Below, piece by piece: positions 1 to 7,335 of a stretch of 64,000 nt of DNA. Under the pieces are notes generated by a model. It made no database searches. It was not told the DNA's origin and was given only the letters and a program-made list of their open reading frames with translations. The translations under genes and the position numbers were made by a program. Numbering within the stretch: the first letter of the stretch is position 1; every line of letters begins with the position of its first letter. The DNA is from Acidobacteriota bacterium. Lineage in GTDB: Bacteria; Acidobacteriota; Terriglobia; Terriglobales; Acidobacteriaceae. The stretch is taken from the NCBI GenBank assembly GCA_021816455.1, contig JAKAXU010000006.1:41166-105165 (forward strand), in the 5' to 3' direction.

Positions 1-433
1 CCTGCTGTGAGGGCTGTTCGGTGACGCCTGGCATTGAGGCGGTCACGTTGACGGTCTCTCCCGCTGCTGCCACCTTCAGTGCCACGGTTTCCGTCAAAGC
101 CTGACCCGCAGCCAGTTGAAGATCATCCAGGGTCGCCGTCTGAAATCCCGAACGATTGACGACAACCTTATAGCGTCCCGGTTTCAGTCCCATTGCGCTG
201 AAGCCTCCGTTTGCGTCGGACGCTGCATGCAGGATGACCCCCGAGCCAAGATTGGTAATCGCGACGTCGGCTCCTGAAACCACCGCGCCGGAGTTGTCCG
301 TGACGGTTCCGGCGATGCTGCTTGTCGCCTGCGACCATGCACATTTGGAAATAAGTGCGAGGCCTACGATCAGCAGCACCATGCTGTGTAGAAGATTGCG
401 TTTCAAGCGTCTATTCCTCCCGGAAAAATTCAT
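1..433 (-). CDS. TonB-dependent-receptor-like protein, N-terminal part (runs off left edge)
   Basis: The frame is open from an ATG at 433 to the window edge, giving about 144 residues. Residues 10-35 look like a signal peptide (basic start, then LLHSMVLLIVGLALIS, ending AWSQA). Residues 38-120 read as a carboxypeptidase-regulatory-like beta fold (SIAGTVTDNSGAVVSGA, then DANGGFSAMGLKPGRYKVVV). In Acidobacteriota this fold at the N terminus usually precedes a TonB-dependent receptor barrel for oligosaccharide or siderophore uptake, but the barrel is outside the window, so the receptor call is inference. A TTG at 406 is a serious alternative start: GGGAGG lies about 9 bases before it and it would give a clean signal peptide, while the ATG at 433 has no clear ribosome site. 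Confidence 0.7.
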   Translation of the reverse strand, partial: MNFSGRNRRLKRNLLHSMVLLIVGLALISKCAWSQATSSIAGTVTDNSGAVVSGADVAITNLGSGVILHAASDANGGFSAMGLKPGRYKVVVNRSGFQTATLDDLQLAAGQALTETVALKVAAAGETVNVTASMPGVTEQPSQQ

Positions 434-662
434 GAAAGTCAGAGATGTCGACCGGCGCACATAGATATCCCTGGCCGGCAGACACTGCCTTCAATCTCGC
501 CGAGAAAGATTGACCTCGAATGACGGGATCGTGAATGGAGAGAGAATTGTGTGAAGATTCCACAAACGAAGACGATCCCTGCACTCTGTCGAGAAGAGCG
601 CGGAATCGTAAAGCGCACCACAGGGGGCCGTGCGCAGGTGGGAAGGAAGTACGGTGTGGGAA

Positions 663-1199
663 CTACGCGAGATTCTTCGCGTGTGCGCTCTGCGAGAACC
701 AGTGCCGCAGCCCGGCCGGAAGAGCAAAGACCATCGTCAGCACCAGCGCAGTCGAGATCAGGTCACGGCCATAGAACGGCAAGCCCGCCACAAAGCAGGC
801 AAATAGACCTTCGGCTGTCTTTGGATACAGCGTCTCGGTTCCCAGCCACACGGCGAAGTTCGACAGCAGGAAAAACGAGGTCGGCCCTAGTAACGCTGCC
901 GCAACACCGCGCAGCAATGTTGCTTTGTCTCGAAGCAGTCCGCGTCCCAGCGCCATCGCCCCAAGGTACCATGCCCAGGTGACCACATAAGCCTGCCAGA
1001 TGAAGGGATATCCGTAGACATGCGCCGTCAGATAGTAGTCTGCTCCGGCCAGCAAGGCCACCGGCACGACCATCTCCACCCAGTTACGTCGCGCTCCGAA
1101 GTAAAGCAGCGAACCGCCCACGGCGGTAAATCCATACCAGCCCGCATGCGGCAGAAGATGACTCAAAACAGCGGCCAACAAAAGGAGATAAGCAAACAT
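663..1199 (-). CDS. DUF6580-type integral membrane protein
   Basis: 178 residues with about five hydrophobic segments. It starts MFAYLLLLAAVLSHLLPH and carries the family-like blocks FTAVGGSLLYFGAR, YGYPFIWQAYVVTWAWY and SNFAVWLGTETLYP. I recognise the pattern of DUF6580, annotated as a putative ECF-like transporter component; no substrate is known. The ATG at 1199 is preferred over an upstream start because GAGGTGCGT directly precedes it and the first membrane segment follows at once. It is the last of a minus-strand pair with the metal-dependent hydrolase-like gene 99 bp upstream. Confidence 0.75.
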   Translation of the reverse strand: MFAYLLLLAAVLSHLLPHAGWYGFTAVGGSLLYFGARRNWVEMVVPVALLAGADYYLTAHVYGYPFIWQAYVVTWAWYLGAMALGRGLLRDKATLLRGVAAALLGPTSFFLLSNFAVWLGTETLYPKTAEGLFACFVAGLPFYGRDLISTALVLTMVFALPAGLRHWFSQSAHAKNLA

Positions 1200-1298
1200 A
1201 CGCACCTCGGAATCCTTTTTAATTGTCCTGCCCTGCGCTCTGCCGGTCAACAGCAAAGCCATTGATTACGTCAACAATCGAGCGATTCTTTGCTTCTT

Positions 1299-2426
1299 TT
1301 ACTTCTGCTCCTGCCCACCCAGAATCATCGCCGCCGGTTCCGATCCATCGACCACGTATACCCAGCCGGAGAGCGGCGACTCCATCAGTTGCTCGCTCAG
1401 CCGTCCCTCGGAGCTGCCGGCAATGCGCAAATCCGTGTAAGAGTAGGCGAAGCGCAGATCGCTGAATTCCACCGTCGTCCAGCGCTGTCCTCCCGGCAAT
1501 TGCGCGCCGCCAACCCCGCCCACGTCTATGCCTGCAATCTTAACCGGCCCAAGATCGCGCACCACCGGCCACTGCGACCAGTCCAGATACACTCGGCCCA
1601 GCTGCGTCTGTTTCGCCGCTGCAATGGCCGGAGTCATGGGCGGCTTGAAGAGCGCGTTGGTCCTGGGATCGCTGTCCACCACTCCAGTACGCGTATCGAT
1701 CTCCGCCGTCTGCCAGGTAGTCTTCGTCTCTATGATCGCGTGCCAACGAAACGGATTCCAGGGATATGGCTCCAGAGCCACGCGCAGAGGTTGCGTCGGC
1801 GTCACGTCCGCAGCCAGCAGTCGATTGCGCGCATCCGCCTGCTCCGCCCAGCGCCAGCACCACAGCAGCACCATCCCACACAAAGCGGCTATCGCCAATC
1901 CGCGCCCATGAAATCCCTTTCTCCGCGCGCCGATCTCCTGGTCCGCAAGGCCAAGAAACGCAGGGATCAGCAGCGCCAGACCCAGCATCAGCAGCAGCGC
2001 CGGCTCCACGATGAAAACCAGACTGCCGGCATACCAGTGTCGATCGAACGGGAAAAACAGGCGGAGTCCGTAGTTATTCGTCCAGTCCAGCAGCAGATGA
2101 CTCAAATCCGCAGCCAAAGCCGTCAGCCAGACCCATCCCCAGCGCACGGTCTGCAACGCGGGGCCGGATCGACGACGCCTGCGCCAGCGGTTCCAGAGCC
2201 ACACGATACCGGTTGTTATCGCCGCCATCACGGGTGCGGCAATGAGCGTATGAGTGATGCCGCGATGATGCGCCAACCCGGAGACCGGGCCACGCAAGCC
2301 CCACAAGACATCGATATCCGGAGCCTCGGCCGCCAGCGTCGCCACCAGCGTGGCATACGCTGTCTTGCGATTCCATCCCGCACGCCCTATGCATGCGCCC
2401 GTCAGAAAATGTGTAACCGGATCCAT
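1299..2426 (-). CDS. YdjM/DUF457-family inner-membrane metal-dependent hydrolase-like protein
   Basis: 375 residues. The N terminus has the DUF457 pattern: MDPVTHFLTGACIGRAG, then EAPDIDVLWGL at about 34-44 and HHRGITHT at about 53-60, supplying the Asp/His residues thought to bind metal. Several membrane segments follow in the first 240 residues, and residues 240-375 form a soluble beta-rich tail. The family is named after E. coli YdjM; the true substrate is unknown. It is transcribed away from nadD, with only 42 bp between the two starts, so the promoters must overlap. Confidence 0.75.
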   Translation of the reverse strand: MDPVTHFLTGACIGRAGWNRKTAYATLVATLAAEAPDIDVLWGLRGPVSGLAHHRGITHTLIAAPVMAAITTGIVWLWNRWRRRRRSGPALQTVRWGWVWLTALAADLSHLLLDWTNNYGLRLFFPFDRHWYAGSLVFIVEPALLLMLGLALLIPAFLGLADQEIGARRKGFHGRGLAIAALCGMVLLWCWRWAEQADARNRLLAADVTPTQPLRVALEPYPWNPFRWHAIIETKTTWQTAEIDTRTGVVDSDPRTNALFKPPMTPAIAAAKQTQLGRVYLDWSQWPVVRDLGPVKIAGIDVGGVGGAQLPGGQRWTTVEFSDLRFAYSYTDLRIAGSSEGRLSEQLMESPLSGWVYVVDGSEPAAMILGGQEQK

Positions 2427-2468
2427 GGTGGACCCATTCTACCGACTGACCTTCGCTACGATGAAAGC

Positions 2469-3251
2469 ATGGCAACCGAGGACGAGAAATCCACTTCTGC
2501 CGCGCCGTCAGCCGGGAGGCGCCGGATCGCGTTCTTCGGCGGCAGCTTCGATCCGCCGCACTGCGGTCATCTGGCGATAGCGCGCGCCGCGCAGCGGGCT
2601 TTGCATCTCGACACCGTACTGTTTGCGCCTGTTGGACGGCAACCGCTGAAGACGGGCACGGGACGCGCCACGGATTTTCTTCACCGCGCTGCTATGACCC
2701 AACTCGCCATTGCCGGAGAACCGAATTTCGAGCTTTCTCTGATCGACGCGCCGAATGCCGAGGGCAAGCCAAATTACACCGTGGATACCCTGGTTCGGCT
2801 ACGTGACGATCTGCCTGCCGCAGCGGAGCTGTACCTGCTCATCGGCGCCGATTCGCTCTCCCAGTTCCAGCGCTGGCACCGTGCAGCGGAGCTTCCATTC
2901 CTGGCCACGCTGATCGTGGCTTCGCGTCCCGGAGAATGCAGCCGGGTGCTCGCGGATCCCGATGCCTGGCTGCCACCGGAGTTACGCGTCGATCCCACGG
3001 CAGAGCATCAAGCGGAGGATCAAGGCGATCACCGCACTCTGCACCTGGTGGACTCGTCCGGTCGCCGCGCCAGAATCTGCGTCCTAGACGACCTTGCCGT
3101 TGCCATCAGCGCCACTGAATTGCGCCAACTGCTGAGCGAATCATCCAGCGGCTTGCGCCAAACCAGCGTGCAGAACCTCTTGCCCGATGCAGTGCTCGAC
3201 TATATTTGCGCGCATCACATCTACGTCGATCGCATCTGTTCCGATCGCTGA
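2469..3251 (+). CDS. nadD: nicotinate-nucleotide adenylyltransferase
   Basis: 260 residues. It adenylates nicotinate mononucleotide with ATP to give deamido-NAD in NAD synthesis. The nucleotidyltransferase signature is near residue 24 (FFGGSFDPPHCGHLAIA) with the HxGH-type motif. LLIGADSLSQFQRWHRA is typical of NadD, and the C terminus has the ISATELRQLL block in place of the usual ISSTxIR. An insert of about 35 residues before that block (170-205) lengthens it compared with the usual 190-220 residues. The ATG at 2469 is chosen because the upstream part of the open frame is antisense to the DUF457 gene. rsfS follows 74 bp later, the common nadD-rsfS pairing. Confidence 0.9.
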   Translation: MATEDEKSTSAAPSAGRRRIAFFGGSFDPPHCGHLAIARAAQRALHLDTVLFAPVGRQPLKTGTGRATDFLHRAAMTQLAIAGEPNFELSLIDAPNAEGKPNYTVDTLVRLRDDLPAAAELYLLIGADSLSQFQRWHRAAELPFLATLIVASRPGECSRVLADPDAWLPPELRVDPTAEHQAEDQGDHRTLHLVDSSGRRARICVLDDLAVAISATELRQLLSESSSGLRQTSVQNLLPDAVLDYICAHHIYVDRICSDR

Positions 3252-3325
3252 ACTGCTGAATTCCATCCACTTCCTGCTACCATGAAGCGTGCTCGCCCAA
3301 CGAGGACAGGAGAAGCTAAACGCAC

Positions 3326-4318
3326 ATGCCAAACATGGAAACTCTTCAGCAACTGCTCGTGGCTGTCGCCGCATGTGAAGACAAAAAAGGGGACGACACA
3401 CGCATCCTCGCTCTCGATCCCATGGACTCCGGTCTGGCCGATTATTTCCTCATCGCATCCGGCTCCAACGATCGTCAGGTTCTGGCCATCGCCGATGAGA
3501 TTGAGCTGCAACTGAAGCGCAAATTCGGGCTCTATCCGCGCTCCGTCGAAGGACGTCAAAAATCAGAGTGGATTCTGCTCGATTATGTGGATATAGTTGT
3601 TCACGTCTTCCTTTCTGAGAAGCGTGCGTACTATGACATTGAGCGTCTCCGGAAAAGCGCTCAGTTGCTCACTGGAGACGAAGTGCAGAGGTTGCTGGAA
3701 CGGGAACAACGCACGCGAAACGAGAAGAAGACACTGATTAGCGGTGCCAAATCAAAATCCGTGAAGGGAGAATCATCGATGAGTCCATCGCCCAAGAAAC
3801 CGGCTGCGAAGAAGGCAGCCGCGAAACCAGCAGCAAAGAAAGCCGCTCCGAAAAAGGTAGTGAAAAAGACCGCGGCAAAACCGGCTGCCAAGAAAGCCGC
3901 TCCAAAGAAAGCTGCGGCGAAACCGGCTGCAAAGAAGGCTGCGGCAAAACCCGCCGCAAAGAAAGCGGCTCCGAAGAAGGTAGTCAAGAAGGCTGCCGCG
4001 AAACCGGCTGCCAAGAAAGCCGCTCCAAAGAAAGCTGCGGCGAAACCAGTAGCCAAGAAAGTCGCTGCTAAGCCTGCGGCCAAGAAGGCTGCTCCTGCCA
4101 AGAAAGCTGCTTCGAAGAAAGTTCCAGCGATCAAAGCTGCTGCAAAACCCGCCGCAAAGAAAGCTGCCGCGCCGGCCAAGGTCGGTACTACTTCGCAGTA
4201 CCTCACCCAGCCTCGCTCCGGAGCAGAGATGCCGGATCAGTTCCTGACCCGTCCGCGAGAAAGCGCTGAGATGCCCGCAAGCATTGCGGCCAGCACGGAA
4301 CCGAAACCGGAAAACTAA
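3326..4318 (+). CDS. rsfS: ribosomal silencing factor RsfS with a histone-H1-like Lys/Ala/Pro tail
   Basis: 330 residues. Residues 1-118 are a complete RsfS domain (LDPMDSGLADYFLIASGSN, RSVEGRQKSEWILLDYVDIVVHVF as separate blocks), which binds uL14 on the 50S subunit and blocks subunit joining in starvation. RsfS normally ends near residue 110-130. Here residues 150-285 are low-complexity AAKKPA/AAPKK repeats like the C-terminal arm of histone H1, followed by two copies of a motif YLTQPRSGAEMP / FLTRPRESAEMP. An in-frame ATG at 3779 has AAGGGAG 8 bases before it, so a separate H1-like protein of 179 residues may be made from the same gene. Either a true fusion or a nested gene is possible. 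Confidence 0.85.
   Translation: MPNMETLQQLLVAVAACEDKKGDDTRILALDPMDSGLADYFLIASGSNDRQVLAIADEIELQLKRKFGLYPRSVEGRQKSEWILLDYVDIVVHVFLSEKRAYYDIERLRKSAQLLTGDEVQRLLEREQRTRNEKKTLISGAKSKSVKGESSMSPSPKKPAAKKAAAKPAAKKAAPKKVVKKTAAKPAAKKAAPKKAAAKPAAKKAAAKPAAKKAAPKKVVKKAAAKPAAKKAAPKKAAAKPVAKKVAAKPAAKKAAPAKKAASKKVPAIKAAAKPAAKKAAAPAKVGTTSQYLTQPRSGAEMPDQFLTRPRESAEMPASIAASTEPKPEN
3764..3781 (+). promoter_or_regulatory. internal ribosome binding site and ATG inside rsfS
   Basis: AAGGGAG at 3764-3770 followed by 8 bases and an in-frame ATG at 3779. It stands exactly between the globular RsfS domain and the Lys/Ala-rich tail, so initiation here would release the H1-like segment (3779-4318) as its own protein. That it is used is inference. 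Confidence 0.45.
3779..4176 (+). repeat. degenerate Lys/Ala/Pro-coding tandem repeat
   Basis: The segment is built of short AAKKPAAK/AAPKKAAAKP units. A longer period of about 123 bases is visible: the block starting AAPKKVVKK near 3841 recurs near 3964. Synonymous codons differ between copies, so the array is older than the near-identical array at 30381-30650. Confidence 0.7.
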
Positions 4319-4338
4319 CCTCCGATCGTTTCAGGCAA

Positions 4339-4384
4339 AGCAGAAGGGCGGAACCAGACAACTGGCTCCGCCCTTCTGCTGTTT
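4339..4384 (+). terminator. Rho-independent-type terminator after rsfS
   Basis: A perfect 14-bp inverted repeat, AGCAGAAGGGCGGA (4339-4352) and its complement (4367-4380), with a 14-base loop, followed by GTTT. It begins 20 bp after the rsfS stop. The T run is short. Confidence 0.7.
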
Positions 4385-4511
4385 GGGGCCGGACACGATT
4401 GCCGGAGCAACGCATGCGTCCGAGTTTCCGGACCCTTTCTGCTTTCCGTCCCTGCATTCGTCAGGAGAAAATCTATTTCCATTTCAGGGCCATTACTGGT
4501 AACAATGACGC

Positions 4512-6302
4512 ATGCCTTCTCATCTCCTGCACGTGCCCTCTGGCGTCTCTCTTGCCGTGGCGATCGTCCTTGCCCTTGCGTCTCAGCCCTGTCGAGCAGC
4601 CTTGCATCCGTCGGCGTCCGGTACCGTTCCTCCCACGCTCGACAGTGAACTCTTCGAGGTCACCGTCCCGCAACTGGAAAGCCTCTACACCGCGCATTCA
4701 GTCACCGTCACGCAGGTTGTCCAATGGCACCTGGCGCGGATCGACCGCTACAACCCCATCTATCGCGCCGTGCAGACTGTCGAGCGCAAAGAGGCGCTGG
4801 CCCGCGCAGCCGCGCTCGACGCCGAGCTTGCCTCCGGCCATCTGCCGTCGTGGCCTGCGCGCGGTCTGCTGTGGGGTGTGCCCATCGTCACCAAGGCCAA
4901 CACCAGCATCGCCGGTCAGGTGACCACCGATGGCTGGCGTGGGTACATGCTGCCCGGCCATGAACTCACCGCTCCGCGAGACGCCACGATTGCAGCGCGC
5001 CTTCGCGCAGCCGGAGCCATCTTTCTCGGCATCACCAACATGCCGGATTTTGCCGCCAGCGACACCAACCGTAGCACGGCCTACGGCCGCACCGGCAATG
5101 CCTACGATGTGCGTTTCAGCCCGGGCGGCTCCTCCGGCGGAACGGTCACTGCGGTCACCAGTGACTACGCCGTGCTCGGCAACGGCACCGACACCGGCAA
5201 CTCGATTCGCATGCCTTCGGCCACCAGCTCCGTCGTCGGAGTTTTCCCCACACGCGGCCTGGTCAGCATTGCCGGCATCGCGCCACTGGACTGGCTGTTG
5301 GACAACACCGGACCGATCGCCCGCACCGTTACCGACGCCGCCATCGCGCTCACGGTGATGACTGGCGCCGATCCCACGCCGCAACCCGATCCGCTCGATC
5401 CGCGGACAGCCGAGGCGCCGAAACGCGCCCAGCCCGGACCGTACACGCAATACCTGAAGTCCGGTGCGCTGCACGGCAAGCGATTCGGAGTGCCCGCATT
5501 CATTCTGCAAGGCTCCGGCATTCCCTTTCAGGGCATCCCGTCCGTTGTTCCGGACGATGTTGCAGCCTCCGAAGAGAAGGATGCGGAGCTGCCGCTGCGC
5601 GCCTCCACCCGCAAGGCATTCCTTGCCGCGCTTGACGGCCTCCGTGCCGCCGGAGCCACCATCGTCTTCGATGACGCCATACTGCCGCCGTCGTTTGCAC
5701 GCATTGTCAGCCGCGCTGGAACCATGCCGTACGTCGAAGAAGGAACCAATCAGTTTCTGAAAGAATTTGGCCCGGCAGAGTACCATTCTGCTGCGGAATA
5801 CCAGAATGCAACCGGCCACGCGCTGCCAGACACCATCGTGAACCCGACGCGACTGCGCAAGGACGAGCCATTGCAGCAACAGCGTCTCATCGAGAGCGAT
5901 CCTGCTGCACAGGCCAACTATTTTCGTCCACGCCAGCAGGCACTCGATGAGTACAACGCCACGCTCGACCGCCTCCACCTCGACGGCTACGTTTATCCCG
6001 CAACCCAAATGCCGCCGCCCGACGAGACCATGCCCCAGAACGGCGCAAAGACAGGCGGTGTTTCCGGCACCATCAGTGAAGGTCCGCACAGCGACACCAG
6101 CTGGGTCAACATTCTGGGCGTTCCTGCCATCGTTGTACCTGGCGGTTTCTATCCTTCCGGATTGCCCTTCGGTCTGGAAATTTCCACCCGCCGCTGGCAC
6201 GACGGCGATTTGCTTGGCTGGGCCTTCGCCTACGAGCAGATCACGCACCATCGCCGCCCGCCGGTGCTGGTCGAGCAGGGATTGCTGCCCAACGCGCGTT
6301 GA
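4512..6302 (+). CDS. secreted amidase-signature-family hydrolase
   Basis: 596 residues with an N-terminal signal peptide (hydrophobic SLAVAIVLALAS, cleavage near residue 29). The amidase signature Ser-cisSer-Lys triad is readable: Lys128 in VPIVTKANT, Ser207 in PGGSSGG and the nucleophile Ser231 in GTDTGNSIRMPSA. The residue after the lysine region is Ala (KAN) where the family usually has Asp (KDN). It hydrolyses amide bonds of an unknown substrate; export suggests peptide, nitrile-derived or aryl amide scavenging in the periplasm. It is a single gene between the rsfS terminator and a convergent Hsp15-like gene. Confidence 0.88.
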   Translation: MPSHLLHVPSGVSLAVAIVLALASQPCRAALHPSASGTVPPTLDSELFEVTVPQLESLYTAHSVTVTQVVQWHLARIDRYNPIYRAVQTVERKEALARAAALDAELASGHLPSWPARGLLWGVPIVTKANTSIAGQVTTDGWRGYMLPGHELTAPRDATIAARLRAAGAIFLGITNMPDFAASDTNRSTAYGRTGNAYDVRFSPGGSSGGTVTAVTSDYAVLGNGTDTGNSIRMPSATSSVVGVFPTRGLVSIAGIAPLDWLLDNTGPIARTVTDAAIALTVMTGADPTPQPDPLDPRTAEAPKRAQPGPYTQYLKSGALHGKRFGVPAFILQGSGIPFQGIPSVVPDDVAASEEKDAELPLRASTRKAFLAALDGLRAAGATIVFDDAILPPSFARIVSRAGTMPYVEEGTNQFLKEFGPAEYHSAAEYQNATGHALPDTIVNPTRLRKDEPLQQQRLIESDPAAQANYFRPRQQALDEYNATLDRLHLDGYVYPATQMPPPDETMPQNGAKTGGVSGTISEGPHSDTSWVNILGVPAIVVPGGFYPSGLPFGLEISTRRWHDGDLLGWAFAYEQITHHRRPPVLVEQGLLPNAR

Positions 6303-6327
6303 CTCCGGTTTCGTCGCCGATGGTCGC

Positions 6328-6705
6328 TCATCGCGAACGAAGCCGGGTCAGGTCGCGCCGATCTTTTTTCGTGGGGCGTCCACGCTCGACGATGACAATC
6401 TGCGGCTCCAGCCGCCTTTGTTCGGCCACCAGTGCGCGACGCTCGCGGCTGGCTTCGGTTTCGCGATAGAGCGCCTGCGCCACAGAAGCCGGTCCACGCA
6501 TCTCGCTCAGCCCCACAACGTCTACCTCGAAGTCGCCACCCTCGGTGCGCACACGCAGCCGGTCGCCAACTTTCACCTCTCGCGCCGGTTTCACCTCCTG
6601 TCCGGCCATCTCCACCCGGCCCAGTTCACAGTTTTTCACGGCCAACTCACGTGTCTTGTAAAACCGCGCCGCCCATAACCATTTGTCGATTCTCACCCGC
6701 TCCAT
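6328..6705 (-). CDS. hslR: RNA-binding S4-domain heat shock protein Hsp15-like
   Basis: 125 residues. An S4 domain occupies residues 1-65 (MERVRIDKWLWAARFYKTR, then VKPAREVKVGDRLRV), the typical Hsp15 opening. The C terminus is highly basic and helical (RRALVAEQRRLEPQ, RGRPTKKDRRDL), also as in Hsp15. In E. coli Hsp15 binds free 50S subunits carrying nascent chains and recycles them. The gene is convergent with the amidase, 25 bp apart. Confidence 0.85.
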   Translation of the reverse strand: MERVRIDKWLWAARFYKTRELAVKNCELGRVEMAGQEVKPAREVKVGDRLRVRTEGGDFEVDVVGLSEMRGPASVAQALYRETEASRERRALVAEQRRLEPQIVIVERGRPTKKDRRDLTRLRSR

Positions 6706-6817
6706 CCTTGCTCCTGGCCGCCTCCTTGACTGAGCTTACCCTGCTACCGCTTCCTGCTGCCCACTCTCGCACATACAGACTCTCACCCACGCTCGCGATA
6801 CAATCAGAGGCAGACGC

Positions 6818-6907
6818 GGAGAGGTGGCCGAGCGGTTGATGGCAGCGGTCTTGAAAACCGCCGAACCCGAAAGGGTTTCGTGAGTTCGAATCTCACCCTC
6901 TCCGCCA
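6818..6907 (+). tRNA. tRNA-Ser (anticodon UGA)
   Basis: A 90-base class II tRNA. The acceptor stem GGAGAGG pairs with CCTCTCC, then discriminator G and an encoded CCA (6905-6907). The anticodon stem GCGGT/ACCGC encloses CTTGAAA with anticodon TGA at 6852-6854. The variable arm is a hairpin around AACCCGAAAGGGTT and the T loop is GTTCGAATC. All arms fit serine tRNA. Confidence 0.97.
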
Positions 6908-7335
6908 TTAACTTATTTATAGTGAATAATTTAGTCTAATCATCCGAGCGATGGCGGCTTTTCCCGCAAATACGCGGATTCCGTCCCGCTAGTCAGAGCA
7001 ATTGGGGACACTTTCCGGCTTGCCCAATCGCCTTGAAATTCTGCTTTTTCTACCCTCGTGCAATCGGACATTGCTGCTTGAGGATAAAGCAGACTTCTCC
7101 TGCGATGATTCTGTAATTGCTGCGTATGACGAGGTATACGCACAGGAGTGGAAAATAGCTCCAACCTGCAGCAAGCTATTGCGCGCACAGATGCTGGATT
7201 TGACATGACACAAAATTCTGGTATCTTCGCTGTTGAGAGAGGGTAAGTTAAGCCTCCGCTGATCGATGCTCATCCTGCTGACTCCGCCCGGTTCTTCCCA
7301 ACGAGAGAAATCAAGTTTCCGAGGAGAAGCACACA
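6908..7335. other. 428-bp intergenic stretch after tRNA-Ser, no convincing gene
   Basis: Short open frames exist on both strands but none has a good ribosome site or a recognisable family. The first 40 bases are AT-rich. A phrase at 6999-7017 (CAATTGGGGACACTTTCC) resembles the termini of some insertion elements and may be a scar. No copy of the tRNA 3' end is seen, so an integrase attachment site is not supported. The last 30 bases carry CGAGGAGAAG, the ribosome site of the next gene. Confidence 0.4.

Noticed and set aside
1290..2468. Long plus-strand open frame running into nadD from upstream.
   Set aside because: It is antisense to the DUF457 gene, is Arg/His/Gln-rich and has no homology; nadD begins at 2469.
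3661..4206. Minus-strand frame of Ala/Phe-rich sequence opposite the H1-like arm.
   Set aside because: It is the complement of the Lys/Ala repeats and has no ribosome site; a by-product of the repeat.
4698..6251. 517-codon open frame antisense to the amidase.
   Set aside because: The amidase on the plus strand has an intact catalytic triad and signal peptide; the antisense frame resembles nothing.
6818..7335. Integrative element attachment at tRNA-Ser.
   Set aside because: No direct repeat of the tRNA 3' end and no integrase gene are seen in the window.
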